A stretch of 10,994 nucleotides of DNA from Verrucomicrobiota bacterium (lineage in GTDB: Bacteria; Verrucomicrobiota; Verrucomicrobiia; Chthoniobacterales; UBA10450), in contig QHRC01000010.1 of the NCBI GenBank assembly GCA_003219995.1, positions 1 through 10,994 of the forward strand, given 5' to 3'. This document shows, one piece after another, positions 1 to 7,493 of this stretch; position 1 is the first letter of the stretch; each line of letters opens with the position of its first letter. The notes under the pieces are model-generated. The model had not been told where the DNA came from, ran no database searches, and was given only the letters and a program-made list of their open reading frames with translations. A program made the translations under genes and the position numbers.

Positions 1-1326
1 GACGGCGCGTTGCATAGCAAAACATCCGTAAAACGTGTGATCGTTTTTCGCCGCGCCGGCAACGAAATCCACATGGAGGAAGGGCGCGACGTCTGGTGGC
101 ATCGCGAGTTGGAATATGTCGACGCAGATTGTCCGCCCGCCGCGCTCGACAGCGAACATCCACTCTACATTCTCTACACAAGCGGCTCGACCGGAAAACC
201 GAAGGGGATTTTGCACACGACCGGCGGTTACCTAGTCGGCATTTACTCGACCATGAAGTATGTCTTCGATATCCGGGACGAGGATATTTTTTGGTGCACG
301 GCCGATATCGGCTGGGTCACGGGGCACAGTTACGTCGTTTATGGCCCGCTGACGAACGGCGCCACTACTCTCATGTACGAAGGCGCGCCGAACTGGCCGG
401 AGCCTGATCGCTTCTGGAAAATCATCCAGGATTATCGCGTCAACATTCTTTATACCGCACCAACCGCCATTCGCGCTTTCATTCGCTGGGGCGATGCGTG
501 GGTCGCCAAACACGATCTTTCGTCATTGCGCCTGCTTGGCACCGTGGGTGAACCGATTAATCCGGAAGCATGGATCTGGTATCATAAAAAAATCGGCGGC
601 GGCCGCTGCCCGGTTGTCGATACATGGTGGCAAACGGAAACAGGCGCAATTCTGATCACGCCTCTGCCGGGCGCGATTCCAACAAAACCAGGCAGCGCTA
701 CCTTGCCGTTTTTTGGGGTCGACGCGACAATTGTCGATGAAAAAGGACGTGAAGTGGGAGCGAACGTTGGCGGGAAACTGATCATTCGACGTCCATGGCC
801 GTCGATGTTGCGCACCATTTACGGCGACAAGGAGCGCTACAAAAAGCAGTACTGGAAGGAGTTCAAAGGGAACTACCTTACGGGTGATGGCGCGCGTCGC
901 GATGAGGATGGATATTTTTGGATCGTCGGCCGAATTGATGATGTTTTGAACGTCGCCGGCCACCGACTCGGCACGTCGGAAATCGAAAGCGCGCTGGTCA
1001 GCCATCAACGAGTTGCGGAAGCCGCCGTGGTCGGGCGGCCGGACGATCTTAAAGGCCAGAGTATTGTCGCCTTTGTGACGCTAAAGAGCGGAGTCGAGCC
1101 AAGCTTCACATTAAAGCGCGAATTACGAGATCACGTCGGCGCGCACATCGGAGCAATCGCGAAGCCGGATGAAGTGCGCTTTGCCGAAGCGCTGCCAAAG
1201 ACGCGCAGCGGAAAAATCATGCGACGTCTGCTCAAGGAAATCGCCAGCGGCGCAAGAGTCACTGGAGATACGACCACGCTCGAAGACTTAAGCGTGCTGA
1301 CAACGTTGCGCGAGTCCGAGGAGTAG
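1..1326 (+). CDS. acs: Acetyl-CoA synthetase, C-terminal two thirds (5' end outside window)
   Basis: AMP-forming acetate-CoA ligase: activates acetate with ATP to acetyl-AMP, then transfers the acetyl group to CoA in the cytoplasm. The frame is open from base 1, so the gene starts upstream; about 441 of the roughly 650 residues usual for the family are present. Adenylation-family motifs appear in order. The phosphate-binding loop [11 protein letters not shown] is at 175-207. WWQTETG is at 625-645, where a Trp in Acs enzymes limits the pocket to acetate. YLTGDGAR lies near 880, and the hinge/A8 region [16 protein letters not shown] is at 928-975. The A10 motif [11 protein letters not shown] contains the catalytic lysine at 1213-1215; in other bacteria this lysine is controlled by reversible acetylation, so the same control is possible here. 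The C-terminus looks complete and ends in TAG. A propionyl-CoA synthetase is less likely given the WWQTETG context. The next gene is 126 bases away, so it is probably a separate unit. Confidence 0.96.
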   Translation, partial: DGALHSKTSVKRVIVFRRAGNEIHMEEGRDVWWHRELEYVDADCPPAALDSEHPLYILYTSGSTGKPKGILHTTGGYLVGIYSTMKYVFDIRDEDIFWCTADIGWVTGHSYVVYGPLTNGATTLMYEGAPNWPEPDRFWKIIQDYRVNILYTAPTAIRAFIRWGDAWVAKHDLSSLRLLGTVGEPINPEAWIWYHKKIGGGRCPVVDTWWQTETGAILITPLPGAIPTKPGSATLPFFGVDATIVDEKGREVGANVGGKLIIRRPWPSMLRTIYGDKERYKKQYWKEFKGNYLTGDGARRDEDGYFWIVGRIDDVLNVAGHRLGTSEIESALVSHQRVAEAAVVGRPDDLKGQSIVAFVTLKSGVEPSFTLKRELRDHVGAHIGAIAKPDEVRFAEALPKTRSGKIMRRLLKEIASGARVTGDTTTLEDLSVLTTLRESEE

Positions 1327-1452
1327 TTGTCAATATCATACAATTGCAGACCGGCATTTTTGTCGCAGCCGTTTGCGAAGGCACTGAAGATCGCCGCTCT
1401 CCACAATAACATTTCAATTTCATCGGGCGCGCGATTCACGTAGCGTCATGTT

Positions 1453-3321
1453 GTGAGTTTCATTCGGACAGGCCTGCGCGAGATCGCGCTAAAGGTTAAG
1501 CGTCAAAGAACGCGCATGGCGCTCCGTTACGAGAAACGCCTCCTCCAGAAAAGCGAAATCAACCTCGGACGGGAAGGCACTTCCCAGGCGGCGAATTTTC
1601 CCGAGTTGCGCAATGAAATTGTCGCTCTCAAGAAACTGGAACAGGAGCAGAAGGAAGTCGCTCTACGAATCGCGCAAATCGAGGAAGGGATCAAGAAGAT
1701 CGAGGCGCAGCGGCAACAAAACGCCCGCGAACAGAATGAAGCTGTGGCAAAATTGGAGGCGGAAAAGAAGCCTGTCCTCCAACAACGCAATGAGGCGAAG
1801 AGCACCACCGATCTTTGCGAACGCGAATTGACCGCGGTGGAGCGACGCGTTCAGGAAAACGAAGCGGCCGATCGTGAATTACTGAAACAACTCTCCGAAC
1901 TGCAAGCGACGGCTCCGCCACCGCCGAACCTCGAAACGCAGTTGGCCGCCATCACCGCGCGCCGCGGCCGGCTGCCGGAGGAGCGCTCCGAACTTGTTCG
2001 CGCGCGTCTCGGCAGCGCAGATGCATGCCGACTCGCAAAAGAAAAACTGCTTGCCGCCGAGGCGGAACTCTCGGTCGTGGAAAAGAATATCCAGCGTGTT
2101 CGCGACGAATTCGCCGCCCGAGACCGTGCCCTCGGCGAGAACAGCCACGCACAGCAGGAAGCCGTTCGAGAGGCGCGGGTCCACCATCAGACGGTCGAAG
2201 AGCGGAAAAATCCCGCTTATCTGAACATCGGGCGTCATCTGGCGTCACAGGGGATTGCACCGCCCAACGCGCCCCATTTGCTCACGGATGTGCATCGGCG
2301 CCGCGGCGCAGTGGATCGACATCTCCAACACACGGCCGAACTCGGGTTGCTTTCCAGCAAGATCGACAAACAGGAACTGCGCAAATTTTATTTCAGCGTT
2401 GTCTCCATCCTCGCGCTCCTCTCGATCATTCTCCCTCTTGTCTTTCAATCTCCGGCTAAACGCGAATGGTTGCCGCAAGAAACCGAAGCGATCTTGTCGA
2501 TCAATTCCGACCAGTTCGAACGCGATGATCTGCCAAAACGCTGGCGGAGAGACCAGCCAGACAGTTGGCCAGCCATCTGGTCCGGCCTCGTCGGTTCTGC
2601 CGGACAAACTCCAGGGTTAAATCTCCCGCACGACGCGGCCCGGATCACTCGCGCGCTTACCACCGAGGAAGCTGGCAAAATACGCGAGTTCGTTCTCGTC
2701 GAAGGCCGCCACGACGTTTCACGCGTCATTCGCTCGATCGAAAAAGACAGAAATTTCGTGAAACGCGCCATCAGCGGCCTGACCGTCTGGGAACGGGGCG
2801 ATCTTGCCGTGGCCCGTGTTGGCCCGACGACCCTGGCCGTGGGAGCTTCAGCTGAAGTGGATGAACTAGTTCGCGTTCGGCTTGGAATGAAACTGGATTT
2901 GAAAATCACCGGTCAACTCTTCGATCGTTTTCAGGCCCTCGATCGCGAGAGTGCGCTGCGATTAATTTCGCGCGATCCACCGGAGCTCGCACATGTTTTC
3001 CAGCCGATTTTCACGCCCGAATTACTCGGTTCTTCACAACTGCTCGGACTTGCGTTGACGTTGCAAAATCCGGTCAAAGCGAAGCTGTTTTTGAAATTGA
3101 ACTCGCCGCAAAGCGCATCAGAACTGGCGCGCAATCTACACAACGATCCGCAGCGATGGTTGCACTTGCAGGATTCTGACTTGTTGCTCTACGCGCAGCC
3201 GCCGGAAATCGAGCGACAAGGCACGAACCTCGAGCTGCGCTTCATTGTGCCCGAGAATAGTGCTCGACTTCTTCTCCAGCGCATTGCAAAGACAAGCTCC
3301 GCCGAAATCGCGGCCCATTAA
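1453..3321 (+). CDS. Coiled-coil protein with one central TM segment and a C-terminal extracytoplasmic domain; family not recognised
   Basis: Function unknown. The 622-residue product has three parts. Residues about 1-300 are rich in E, K, Q, R and A with heptad-like leucines, indicating a long coiled coil, broken by a PPPP stretch at 155-158. Residues about 312-331 form one hydrophobic membrane segment, preceded by charged residues (KIDKQELRK). Residues about 332-622 are a mixed alpha/beta-looking globular domain. No cleavable signal peptide is visible, so the coil is probably cytoplasmic and the C-terminal domain periplasmic. The alternation in the C-terminal part (FVLVEGRHD, then ERGDLAVARVGPTTLAVGAS) faintly recalls DUF3352-type domains; this is a guess. 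I chose GTG at 1453 because an in-frame TAG lies at 1441 and the reading frame fills the gap after acs; ATG at 1516 (residue 22) is the alternative. No Shine-Dalgarno is visible. It is followed after 11 bases by the dipeptidase gene, so it is probably first in that operon. Confidence 0.85.
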   Translation: MSFIRTGLREIALKVKRQRTRMALRYEKRLLQKSEINLGREGTSQAANFPELRNEIVALKKLEQEQKEVALRIAQIEEGIKKIEAQRQQNAREQNEAVAKLEAEKKPVLQQRNEAKSTTDLCERELTAVERRVQENEAADRELLKQLSELQATAPPPPNLETQLAAITARRGRLPEERSELVRARLGSADACRLAKEKLLAAEAELSVVEKNIQRVRDEFAARDRALGENSHAQQEAVREARVHHQTVEERKNPAYLNIGRHLASQGIAPPNAPHLLTDVHRRRGAVDRHLQHTAELGLLSSKIDKQELRKFYFSVVSILALLSIILPLVFQSPAKREWLPQETEAILSINSDQFERDDLPKRWRRDQPDSWPAIWSGLVGSAGQTPGLNLPHDAARITRALTTEEAGKIREFVLVEGRHDVSRVIRSIEKDRNFVKRAISGLTVWERGDLAVARVGPTTLAVGASAEVDELVRVRLGMKLDLKITGQLFDRFQALDRESALRLISRDPPELAHVFQPIFTPELLGSSQLLGLALTLQNPVKAKLFLKLNSPQSASELARNLHNDPQRWLHLQDSDLLLYAQPPEIERQGTNLELRFIVPENSARLLLQRIAKTSSAEIAAH

Positions 3322-3332
3322 TTTGCGCGGCA

Positions 3333-3995
3333 ATGAAATTCTTGAGTGCTCGCTTTATCGTCGTTGCGACGGCAATCGCAACCTGGCAATCCGCAACGGC
3401 ACAGACCACCATTCCGCTTGTCGACATTCGAGCGGTCGACCCGACGATTGCTGTTGAGTTGCGTTATGCGGGTGCAAATAATTTTTCTGGGCACGCATTG
3501 TATCCTCCCGGAACAACTGCCCTGGTCCGCCCGGAAGTGGCGCCACGCTTGGCCGCAGCCCAGGCATTTCTGCGGCGCTATCAATATCAATTGAAAATCT
3601 GGGATGCTTACCGGCCCACGTCGGTGCAACTGCGGCTCTGGCAGCTTACGCACAAAACTGATTATATCGCGGATCCCGGAGCCGGGCCTGGCTCAATGCA
3701 CAGTTGGGGAATCGCTGTCGATGCAACCTTGACCGATGCCTTGAATAATGCGGTCAACATGCCGAGCGATTTCGACGATTTCACGCCGGCCGCGATGTTG
3801 CATTACCAAGGAATTGATCCCGCTGTTCGCGCGCATTTGCACCTATTGCAGCGGGCAATGGCGGGCGCCGGGTTCTTAGGGCAGCGAACTGAATGGTGGC
3901 ATTTCACCGTTGCCGACTGGCAAAAATATCTACCAAAAAAGACGGTAAAGCGCGTCGCACAAGGGTTCGAAACACGCTGGCAGAGTAAATTATGA
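3333..3995 (+). CDS. Secreted D-alanyl-D-alanine dipeptidase, VanX/DdpX-like (peptidase family M15D)
   Basis: Zinc dipeptidase expected to split D-Ala-D-Ala into two D-alanines. The 220-residue product starts with a signal peptide (basic MKFLSAR, hydrophobic 8-18, probable cleavage after ATA at 23 or after Q24), so it should act in the periplasm. Family hallmarks are present: LRYAGANNFSG at 43-53, WDAYRP at 90-95 (Arg94 corresponds to the catalytic-pocket arginine of VanX), the zinc motif SMHSWGIAVD at 121-130 (His123, Asp130), and EWWH at 187-190 (Glu187 general base, His190 third zinc ligand). The spacings His-x6-Asp and Glu-x2-His match VanX. Enterococcal VanX is cytoplasmic and confers vancomycin resistance; no vanH or vanA ligase is nearby here, so a peptidoglycan-recycling or scavenging role like that of E. 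coli DdpX is more likely. The stop overlaps the next gene's start (ATGA at 3992-3995), indicating translational coupling. Confidence 0.93.
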   Translation: MKFLSARFIVVATAIATWQSATAQTTIPLVDIRAVDPTIAVELRYAGANNFSGHALYPPGTTALVRPEVAPRLAAAQAFLRRYQYQLKIWDAYRPTSVQLRLWQLTHKTDYIADPGAGPGSMHSWGIAVDATLTDALNNAVNMPSDFDDFTPAAMLHYQGIDPAVRAHLHLLQRAMAGAGFLGQRTEWWHFTVADWQKYLPKKTVKRVAQGFETRWQSKL

Positions 3996-4498
3996 TTGAT
4001 ATTCTCCTGCGCGATCTGCGTCAGCCAGAATACATTCATGTCTTAATCAATCCACTGCCCATCTACGGCCTGGCCATCGCTTGGATTGGCTTGATAATCG
4101 CCTTTTTTTTGCGGAGCCGGCGGGCTCAAATCGCAACATTAATCATCGTCCTTATTTGTGCCGCCTCAGCCTGGCCGGTCTACGAGTTTGGCGAACAAGC
4201 CGAGAATCCGGTTATATCAATGGCAGACAAAGACGGACAAGCCTGGCTGGCTGAGCACAAGGATCGTGCAGAAGATCTCATTTATTTTTTTTATGCGTTG
4301 GCTCTTCTGAGCGCGATTGCCATCGTCCTGCCGATCAAATGGCCCAAATGTTCTGCGCCGCTCGTGATCGTCGTGATTTTGTTAGGTGCAGTGACTCTGG
4401 GCGTGGGCGGTTACATCGCTTATGCGGGCGGAAAAATTCGCCACCGTGAATTTCGGAATGAGCCGCCGCCCAAAATGGTCGAGCAACCGCAGCGTTAG
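3992..4498 (+). CDS. Small four-TM membrane protein, possibly DUF2231-like
   Basis: The specific function is unknown. The 168-residue product has four hydrophobic segments, at about 20-40, 45-66, 95-115 and 122-145, with a polar loop at 67-94 between the second and third. Histidines sit near membrane edges: His16 just before TM1 (YIHVLINPLP), His89 before TM3 (WLAEHKDRAEDL), and His151 after TM4 in the tail YIAYAGGKIRHREFR. This layout, with an H-x4-P before TM1, a His before TM3 and a GG-x-x-AYAGG-like ending of TM4, resembles DUF2231 membrane proteins, but I could not confirm membership. The gene overlaps the dipeptidase gene by 4 bases (ATGA) and is followed 14 bases later by the permease, so it is co-transcribed and perhaps coupled to the dipeptidase. 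There is no strong ribosome-binding site; coupling may supply initiation. Confidence 0.85.
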   Translation: MIDILLRDLRQPEYIHVLINPLPIYGLAIAWIGLIIAFFLRSRRAQIATLIIVLICAASAWPVYEFGEQAENPVISMADKDGQAWLAEHKDRAEDLIYFFYALALLSAIAIVLPIKWPKCSAPLVIVVILLGAVTLGVGGYIAYAGGKIRHREFRNEPPPKMVEQPQR

Positions 4499-4512
4499 AT
4501 CGACCTTTCGTC

Positions 4513-5934
4513 GTGACCATCGAGTTAGACCGCGCTGAGCAAAGCGTTGAAGAGCATAGCGCATCACTCAACAAGCCGCTCGGCCTGCGTGATCTTGTCC
4601 TGACGCAAATCGTCTTCGTGGTCGGTTCGAGCTGGGTCGGCACCGCCGCCAAGCTTGGGCCATCGCATCTTTTCTTCTGGTTGCTCGCCATTCTGCTTTT
4701 CTACATTCCGCAGGCCGCTGTTGTCATTTACCTGAGTCGCCTTATGCCGCTTGAAGGCGGGCTGTATCAATGGGCCAAGCTTGGCTTTAATGACTTTGCC
4801 GGTTTCATCGTCGCGTGGAACATGTGGTTGCTCTCGATCACCGTGCTCGCGTTGGGCGGAATGTTCGTCACGACCAATCTCTCCTACGCCATCGGCGAAA
4901 CGGCGGCCTGGATGCCGAATAACAAATTGTGCGTGGCATTGATCAGTTGCGCACTCGTTACCAGTCTCGGCTGGACAGGAATACGCGGCCTCTCGTTAGG
5001 CAAATGGGTGCACAACATCGGTGGATTCGCCATGCTCGTGGTCTATGGCGCCCTAATTGTTCTGCCATTCGTCGCATTCGGGCGCGGCGAGCTGAAGCAA
5101 TATCACCCTCTCCAGATCGCCGCACCCACAATGTCGATCTTTTACTGCTTTAATATCTTCAGCAAACTGGCGGTCGGCGCGCTCAGCGGATTTGAGTACG
5201 TTGCCATTCTCGCAGGGGAAACGCGCGCTCCGGCGCGCGACGTCGCCCGCTCCGTCATTATTGCCTCCCCGGTCATCGCACTGATGTTCATCCTCGGCAC
5301 CAGCTCGGTTCTAGCATTCATCGGAAACGATCAAATCGACCTCATCGGTCCGGTGCCGCAAGCATTGCGACTGGGTCTGCGTTCTTTTCCGATCGCCGGC
5401 GCCATCGCTTCCGCGGGGATTGTCTTAATGACAGTGCGATCGGTTTCATCGATGAGCATTCATCTCACGGGCAGCTCACGGCTGCCTATGGTCGCCGGGT
5501 GGGATCGGCTTCTGCCGGACTGGTTCTCGCGTTTACATCCGCAATATAGGACCCCCATCAACTCGATTATCTTCGTCGGCGCGATTACTCTGGTCATCGC
5601 GCTGGCGAGTCAGATCGGCGCCGGAATTCAGGAAGCATTTCAACTCGTGGACAACGCTGCGAACGTTTTCTATGGAATCGTTTATCTTCTCCTCTTCGCT
5701 ATTCCGATCGTCGGCGCGAGCGCGATTCGTTCGGTCGCGCCATTTTGGCTACGAATTGCAGCGGGATGCGGATTCGGCGTCTCCCTGCTCGCGATTTTCT
5801 TTACCGTGTATCCGATTATCAATGTACCGAGTCGGCTGATTTTCGCGGCAAAAATTATCGGCGTGACCGCTATCGCGAATGCGATCGGCGTGACCATCTT
5901 TGCGCTCGCCAAAAGACGACGCACTCGCCGTTAA
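4513..5934 (+). CDS. APC-superfamily amino acid permease
   Basis: Inner-membrane secondary transporter, probably for an amino acid or related amine; the substrate cannot be read from the sequence. The 473-residue product has a short charged cytoplasmic N-terminus (1-22), about twelve hydrophobic segments, and a basic tail (KRRRTRR). The APC signature region LMPLEGGLYQWAKLGF-NDFAGF at 77-98 matches the family pattern P-x-x-GG-x-Y-x-W...GF. The loop FEYVAILAGETRAPARDVARS at 227-247 contains the conserved Glu followed by the short basic stretch found after TM6 in these carriers. It starts at GTG 4513, 14 bases after the preceding stop; no good Shine-Dalgarno is seen. As last gene behind a periplasmic D-Ala-D-Ala dipeptidase it could import released D-alanine (inference). 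Its TAA (5932-5934) overlaps the stop of the convergent cutA. Confidence 0.93.
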   Translation: MTIELDRAEQSVEEHSASLNKPLGLRDLVLTQIVFVVGSSWVGTAAKLGPSHLFFWLLAILLFYIPQAAVVIYLSRLMPLEGGLYQWAKLGFNDFAGFIVAWNMWLLSITVLALGGMFVTTNLSYAIGETAAWMPNNKLCVALISCALVTSLGWTGIRGLSLGKWVHNIGGFAMLVVYGALIVLPFVAFGRGELKQYHPLQIAAPTMSIFYCFNIFSKLAVGALSGFEYVAILAGETRAPARDVARSVIIASPVIALMFILGTSSVLAFIGNDQIDLIGPVPQALRLGLRSFPIAGAIASAGIVLMTVRSVSSMSIHLTGSSRLPMVAGWDRLLPDWFSRLHPQYRTPINSIIFVGAITLVIALASQIGAGIQEAFQLVDNAANVFYGIVYLLLFAIPIVGASAIRSVAPFWLRIAAGCGFGVSLLAIFFTVYPIINVPSRLIFAAKIIGVTAIANAIGVTIFALAKRRRTRR

Positions 5935-6254
5935 GTAGCACAGCTCTCCGCCACCCACTGTAGATAGTCTGGCAGCCCGCTTTCAACCTTAATGGAAATG
6001 ATCTCCGGCACTTCGTAGGGATGAAGGGAGCGGAGCTTGGCTTCGAAATCAGCATATCGCTTCGCCTCGAGCTTGAACATGACCAGCGTTTCTTCGCTTG
6101 ATTCCAACTTCCCTTTCCAGCGATAGATAGAATGGATTGGCGACAAAATGTTGCCACACGCGGCCAGTCGAAGATCGATAATTTCGTTTGCGACTTTGCG
6201 TGCGGTGTTCAGATCCGGAAAAGTGCAGAACGCTATTAGGATTTGCTCGACCAT
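5931..6254 (-). CDS. cutA: Divalent-cation tolerance protein CutA
   Basis: Small cytoplasmic trimeric protein of the CutA1 family, linked in E. coli to copper and divalent metal tolerance, with an unclear biochemical role. The 107-residue length is typical. Family features seen are the first strand with Cys10 (AFCTFPD), ARKVANEIIDLRLAACGNI with Cys33, the signature SIYRWKGKLESSEE at 42-55, and the segment LHPYEVPEI at 77-85. Cys10, Cys33 and His78 are spaced almost as the copper-binding Cys16, Cys39 and His83 of E. coli CutA. The ATG at 6252-6254 lies 3 bases after the mnmA stop on the minus strand, so the two are almost certainly one transcript. The stop (TTA at 5931-5933 on the plus strand) overlaps the permease stop from the opposite side. 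Confidence 0.96.
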   Translation of the reverse strand: MVEQILIAFCTFPDLNTARKVANEIIDLRLAACGNILSPIHSIYRWKGKLESSEETLVMFKLEAKRYADFEAKLRSLHPYEVPEIISIKVESGLPDYLQWVAESCAT

Positions 6255-6257
6255 TCG

Positions 6258-7352
6258 TTAGGCCAGCACCGGCGCAGCCTGCCGGCAAATCCACCCCCCG
6301 CCAATCACGACGTCCCCCTGGTAAAAAACGGCGGCCTGTCCAGGTGTGACGGCCTTCTGCGGGACGCGGAGCCGGACTTGGGCACGGCCATCTTCCAGCG
6401 GAGTCAGCGTCGCGTTAGTGCCAGGATGACTATAACGTATCTTCACCGCGATCTCGGCGCCCTCAGTCCCAGCGCCGGGATCAATCCAGTTGCAGCGATC
6501 GACTTCAAATTCCTCGCGGAGCAGGTCGTCTACATCTCCCACGATCACTCGGTTAGTTTCCAGATCGAGGTCGATGACGTAGCGGGGCCGGAGCGAACCT
6601 CCCGGCAAACCTTTTCGTTGCCCGATGGTGAAGAGCTCAATTCCCTCATGTTTCCCGATAAAATTCCCATCCACGTCGTAAATCTCGCCACGATGAAATT
6701 CTTTTTCGTCAAGATGTGAGCGCAGAAACGCCTTGTAATCATTTCCCGGGACAAAGCAGATCTCCTGGCTGTCGATCTTGTCCGCCACTTTCAGGCCTAG
6801 CGAGTGAGCAATTTCACGAATTTGCGGCTTACGCATTGTCCCAAGCGGCGTGAGAGCACGGCGTAATTGCCACTGCCGCAAACTAAATAGGAAATAAGAT
6901 TGATCCTTGCGCGGATCGACCCCTTTTCTCAGCAGAGCGCGATCAGCGTGATGCTCGACGATCGCGTAATGACCAGTCGCGATATAATCGCATTCCAGCA
7001 CTTCGGCTTTGTTCCAAAGATTACCAAACTTGAGTTTCTCGTTGCACATCACACATGGATTTGGGGTGCGCCCCGCTTGATATTCGCTCGCAAAATAATT
7101 GATCACGGTCTGCTCAAATAGGTCGGCTTCATCGACCACGTAATGTGGAATGCCTAGCGAGTGCGCGACCGAGCGTGCATCCGCCACCGCTTGCGGGCCA
7201 CAGCACTTGTCCTCCGCGCGCGAAATGCAATCCTGTGGCCAGACTTTCATGGTCACGCCCACCACCTCGTAACCTTGCTCGCGCAACAAATAGCCGGCGA
7301 CGCTGGAATCCACTCCGCCGCTCATTCCGAGGAGAACGCGCTTTTTGTTCAT
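6258..7352 (-). CDS. mnmA: tRNA-specific 2-thiouridylase MnmA
   Basis: Cytoplasmic enzyme that adenylates and then thiolates U34 of the wobble position in tRNAs for Lys, Glu and Gln, giving s2U34, with sulfur supplied through a relay. The 364-residue length fits the family. It shows the N-terminal PP-loop SGGVDSS at 11-17, a Cys-Cys pair at 50-51 (DKCCGPQAVADA), GRTPNPCVMCNEKLKFG at 94-110, GHYA at 127-130, KDQSYFL at 149-155, DSQEICFV at 194-201, and the C-terminal beta-barrel ending AVFYQGDVVIGGGWI. Catalytic cysteines should be Cys103 (the E. coli Cys102 position) and Cys199. Position 100 is Cys where E. coli has Asp99, a variant common in many bacteria. Start: ATG at 7350-7352, with no upstream Shine-Dalgarno. 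It is followed by cutA after 3 bases. A 141-base hairpin-rich spacer separates it from the upstream DNA glycosylase gene, so it may have its own promoter. Confidence 0.97.
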   Translation of the reverse strand: MNKKRVLLGMSGGVDSSVAGYLLREQGYEVVGVTMKVWPQDCISRAEDKCCGPQAVADARSVAHSLGIPHYVVDEADLFEQTVINYFASEYQAGRTPNPCVMCNEKLKFGNLWNKAEVLECDYIATGHYAIVEHHADRALLRKGVDPRKDQSYFLFSLRQWQLRRALTPLGTMRKPQIREIAHSLGLKVADKIDSQEICFVPGNDYKAFLRSHLDEKEFHRGEIYDVDGNFIGKHEGIELFTIGQRKGLPGGSLRPRYVIDLDLETNRVIVGDVDDLLREEFEVDRCNWIDPGAGTEGAEIAVKIRYSHPGTNATLTPLEDGRAQVRLRVPQKAVTPGQAAVFYQGDVVIGGGWICRQAAPVLA

Positions 7353-7395
7353 CTAAGCGAGAAATTTCGACGAAGAAGCAATTCAGTCAACGTGT

Positions 7396-7469
7396 GCTGT
7401 AGTCGCATCGCTCTCTCGAGGCGCTTTTATTCCGTCAATCTCACGGCGACAGAGCGCCGTGGCTACAGC
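7396..7469. repeat. Seven-base inverted repeat arms enclosing an inner hairpin
   Basis: GCTGTAG at 7396-7402 and CTACAGC at 7463-7469 are perfect reverse complements, 60 bases apart, and enclose a stronger inner hairpin at 7442-7461. The nested layout in a short spacer between mnmA and the DNA glycosylase gene resembles a REP-like or miniature-repeat insertion rather than ordinary intergenic sequence. Copy number elsewhere is unknown, so a chance outer pairing cannot be excluded. Confidence 0.45.
7442..7461. repeat. Perfect 7-bp stem hairpin (REP-like)
   Basis: CACGGCG (7442-7448) pairs perfectly with CGCCGTG (7455-7461) around a 6-base ACAGAG loop. Neither strand has a T run after the stem, so it is a poor intrinsic terminator. 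It could be a palindromic repeat unit or an RNA-stabilising or processing hairpin in the leader of mnmA. Confidence 0.6.
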
Positions 7470-7474
7470 GTTTC

Positions 7475-7493
7475 CGGCGGTCATAGGCCGCCG
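7475..7493. repeat. GC-rich 6-bp stem hairpin just after the DNA glycosylase stop
   Basis: CGGCGG (7475-7480) pairs with CCGCCG (7488-7493) around a 7-base loop. On the minus strand the stem begins directly after the TAG stop of the AAG-type glycosylase gene (7494-7496). The position suits 3'-end protection or factor-dependent termination. On the minus strand the stem is followed by GAAACG, not a T run, so a classical intrinsic terminator is unlikely. Confidence 0.5.

Noticed and set aside
523..1008. 161-codon open frame on the minus strand inside acs
   Set aside because: It is antisense to a region dense with conserved adenylation motifs and its translation has no recognisable features; a GC-driven shadow frame.
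1363..1378. Five-base hairpin TCGCA/TGCGA after acs as a terminator
   Set aside because: The stem is short and no T run follows it on the plus strand; the T run lies before it.
3333..3995. Vancomycin-resistance (vanX) cluster
   Set aside because: No vanH, vanA/B ligase or vanRS genes are nearby and the protein carries an export signal; a recycling role is more likely.
6243..6719. 158-codon plus-strand open frame opposite mnmA
   Set aside because: mnmA has clear catalytic motifs throughout this span; the plus-strand product is low in recognisable structure.
7385..7390. TTGACT on the minus strand as a -35 box for mnmA
   Set aside because: At 16-18 base spacing the downstream hexamers (such as AAATTT) match the -10 consensus poorly.
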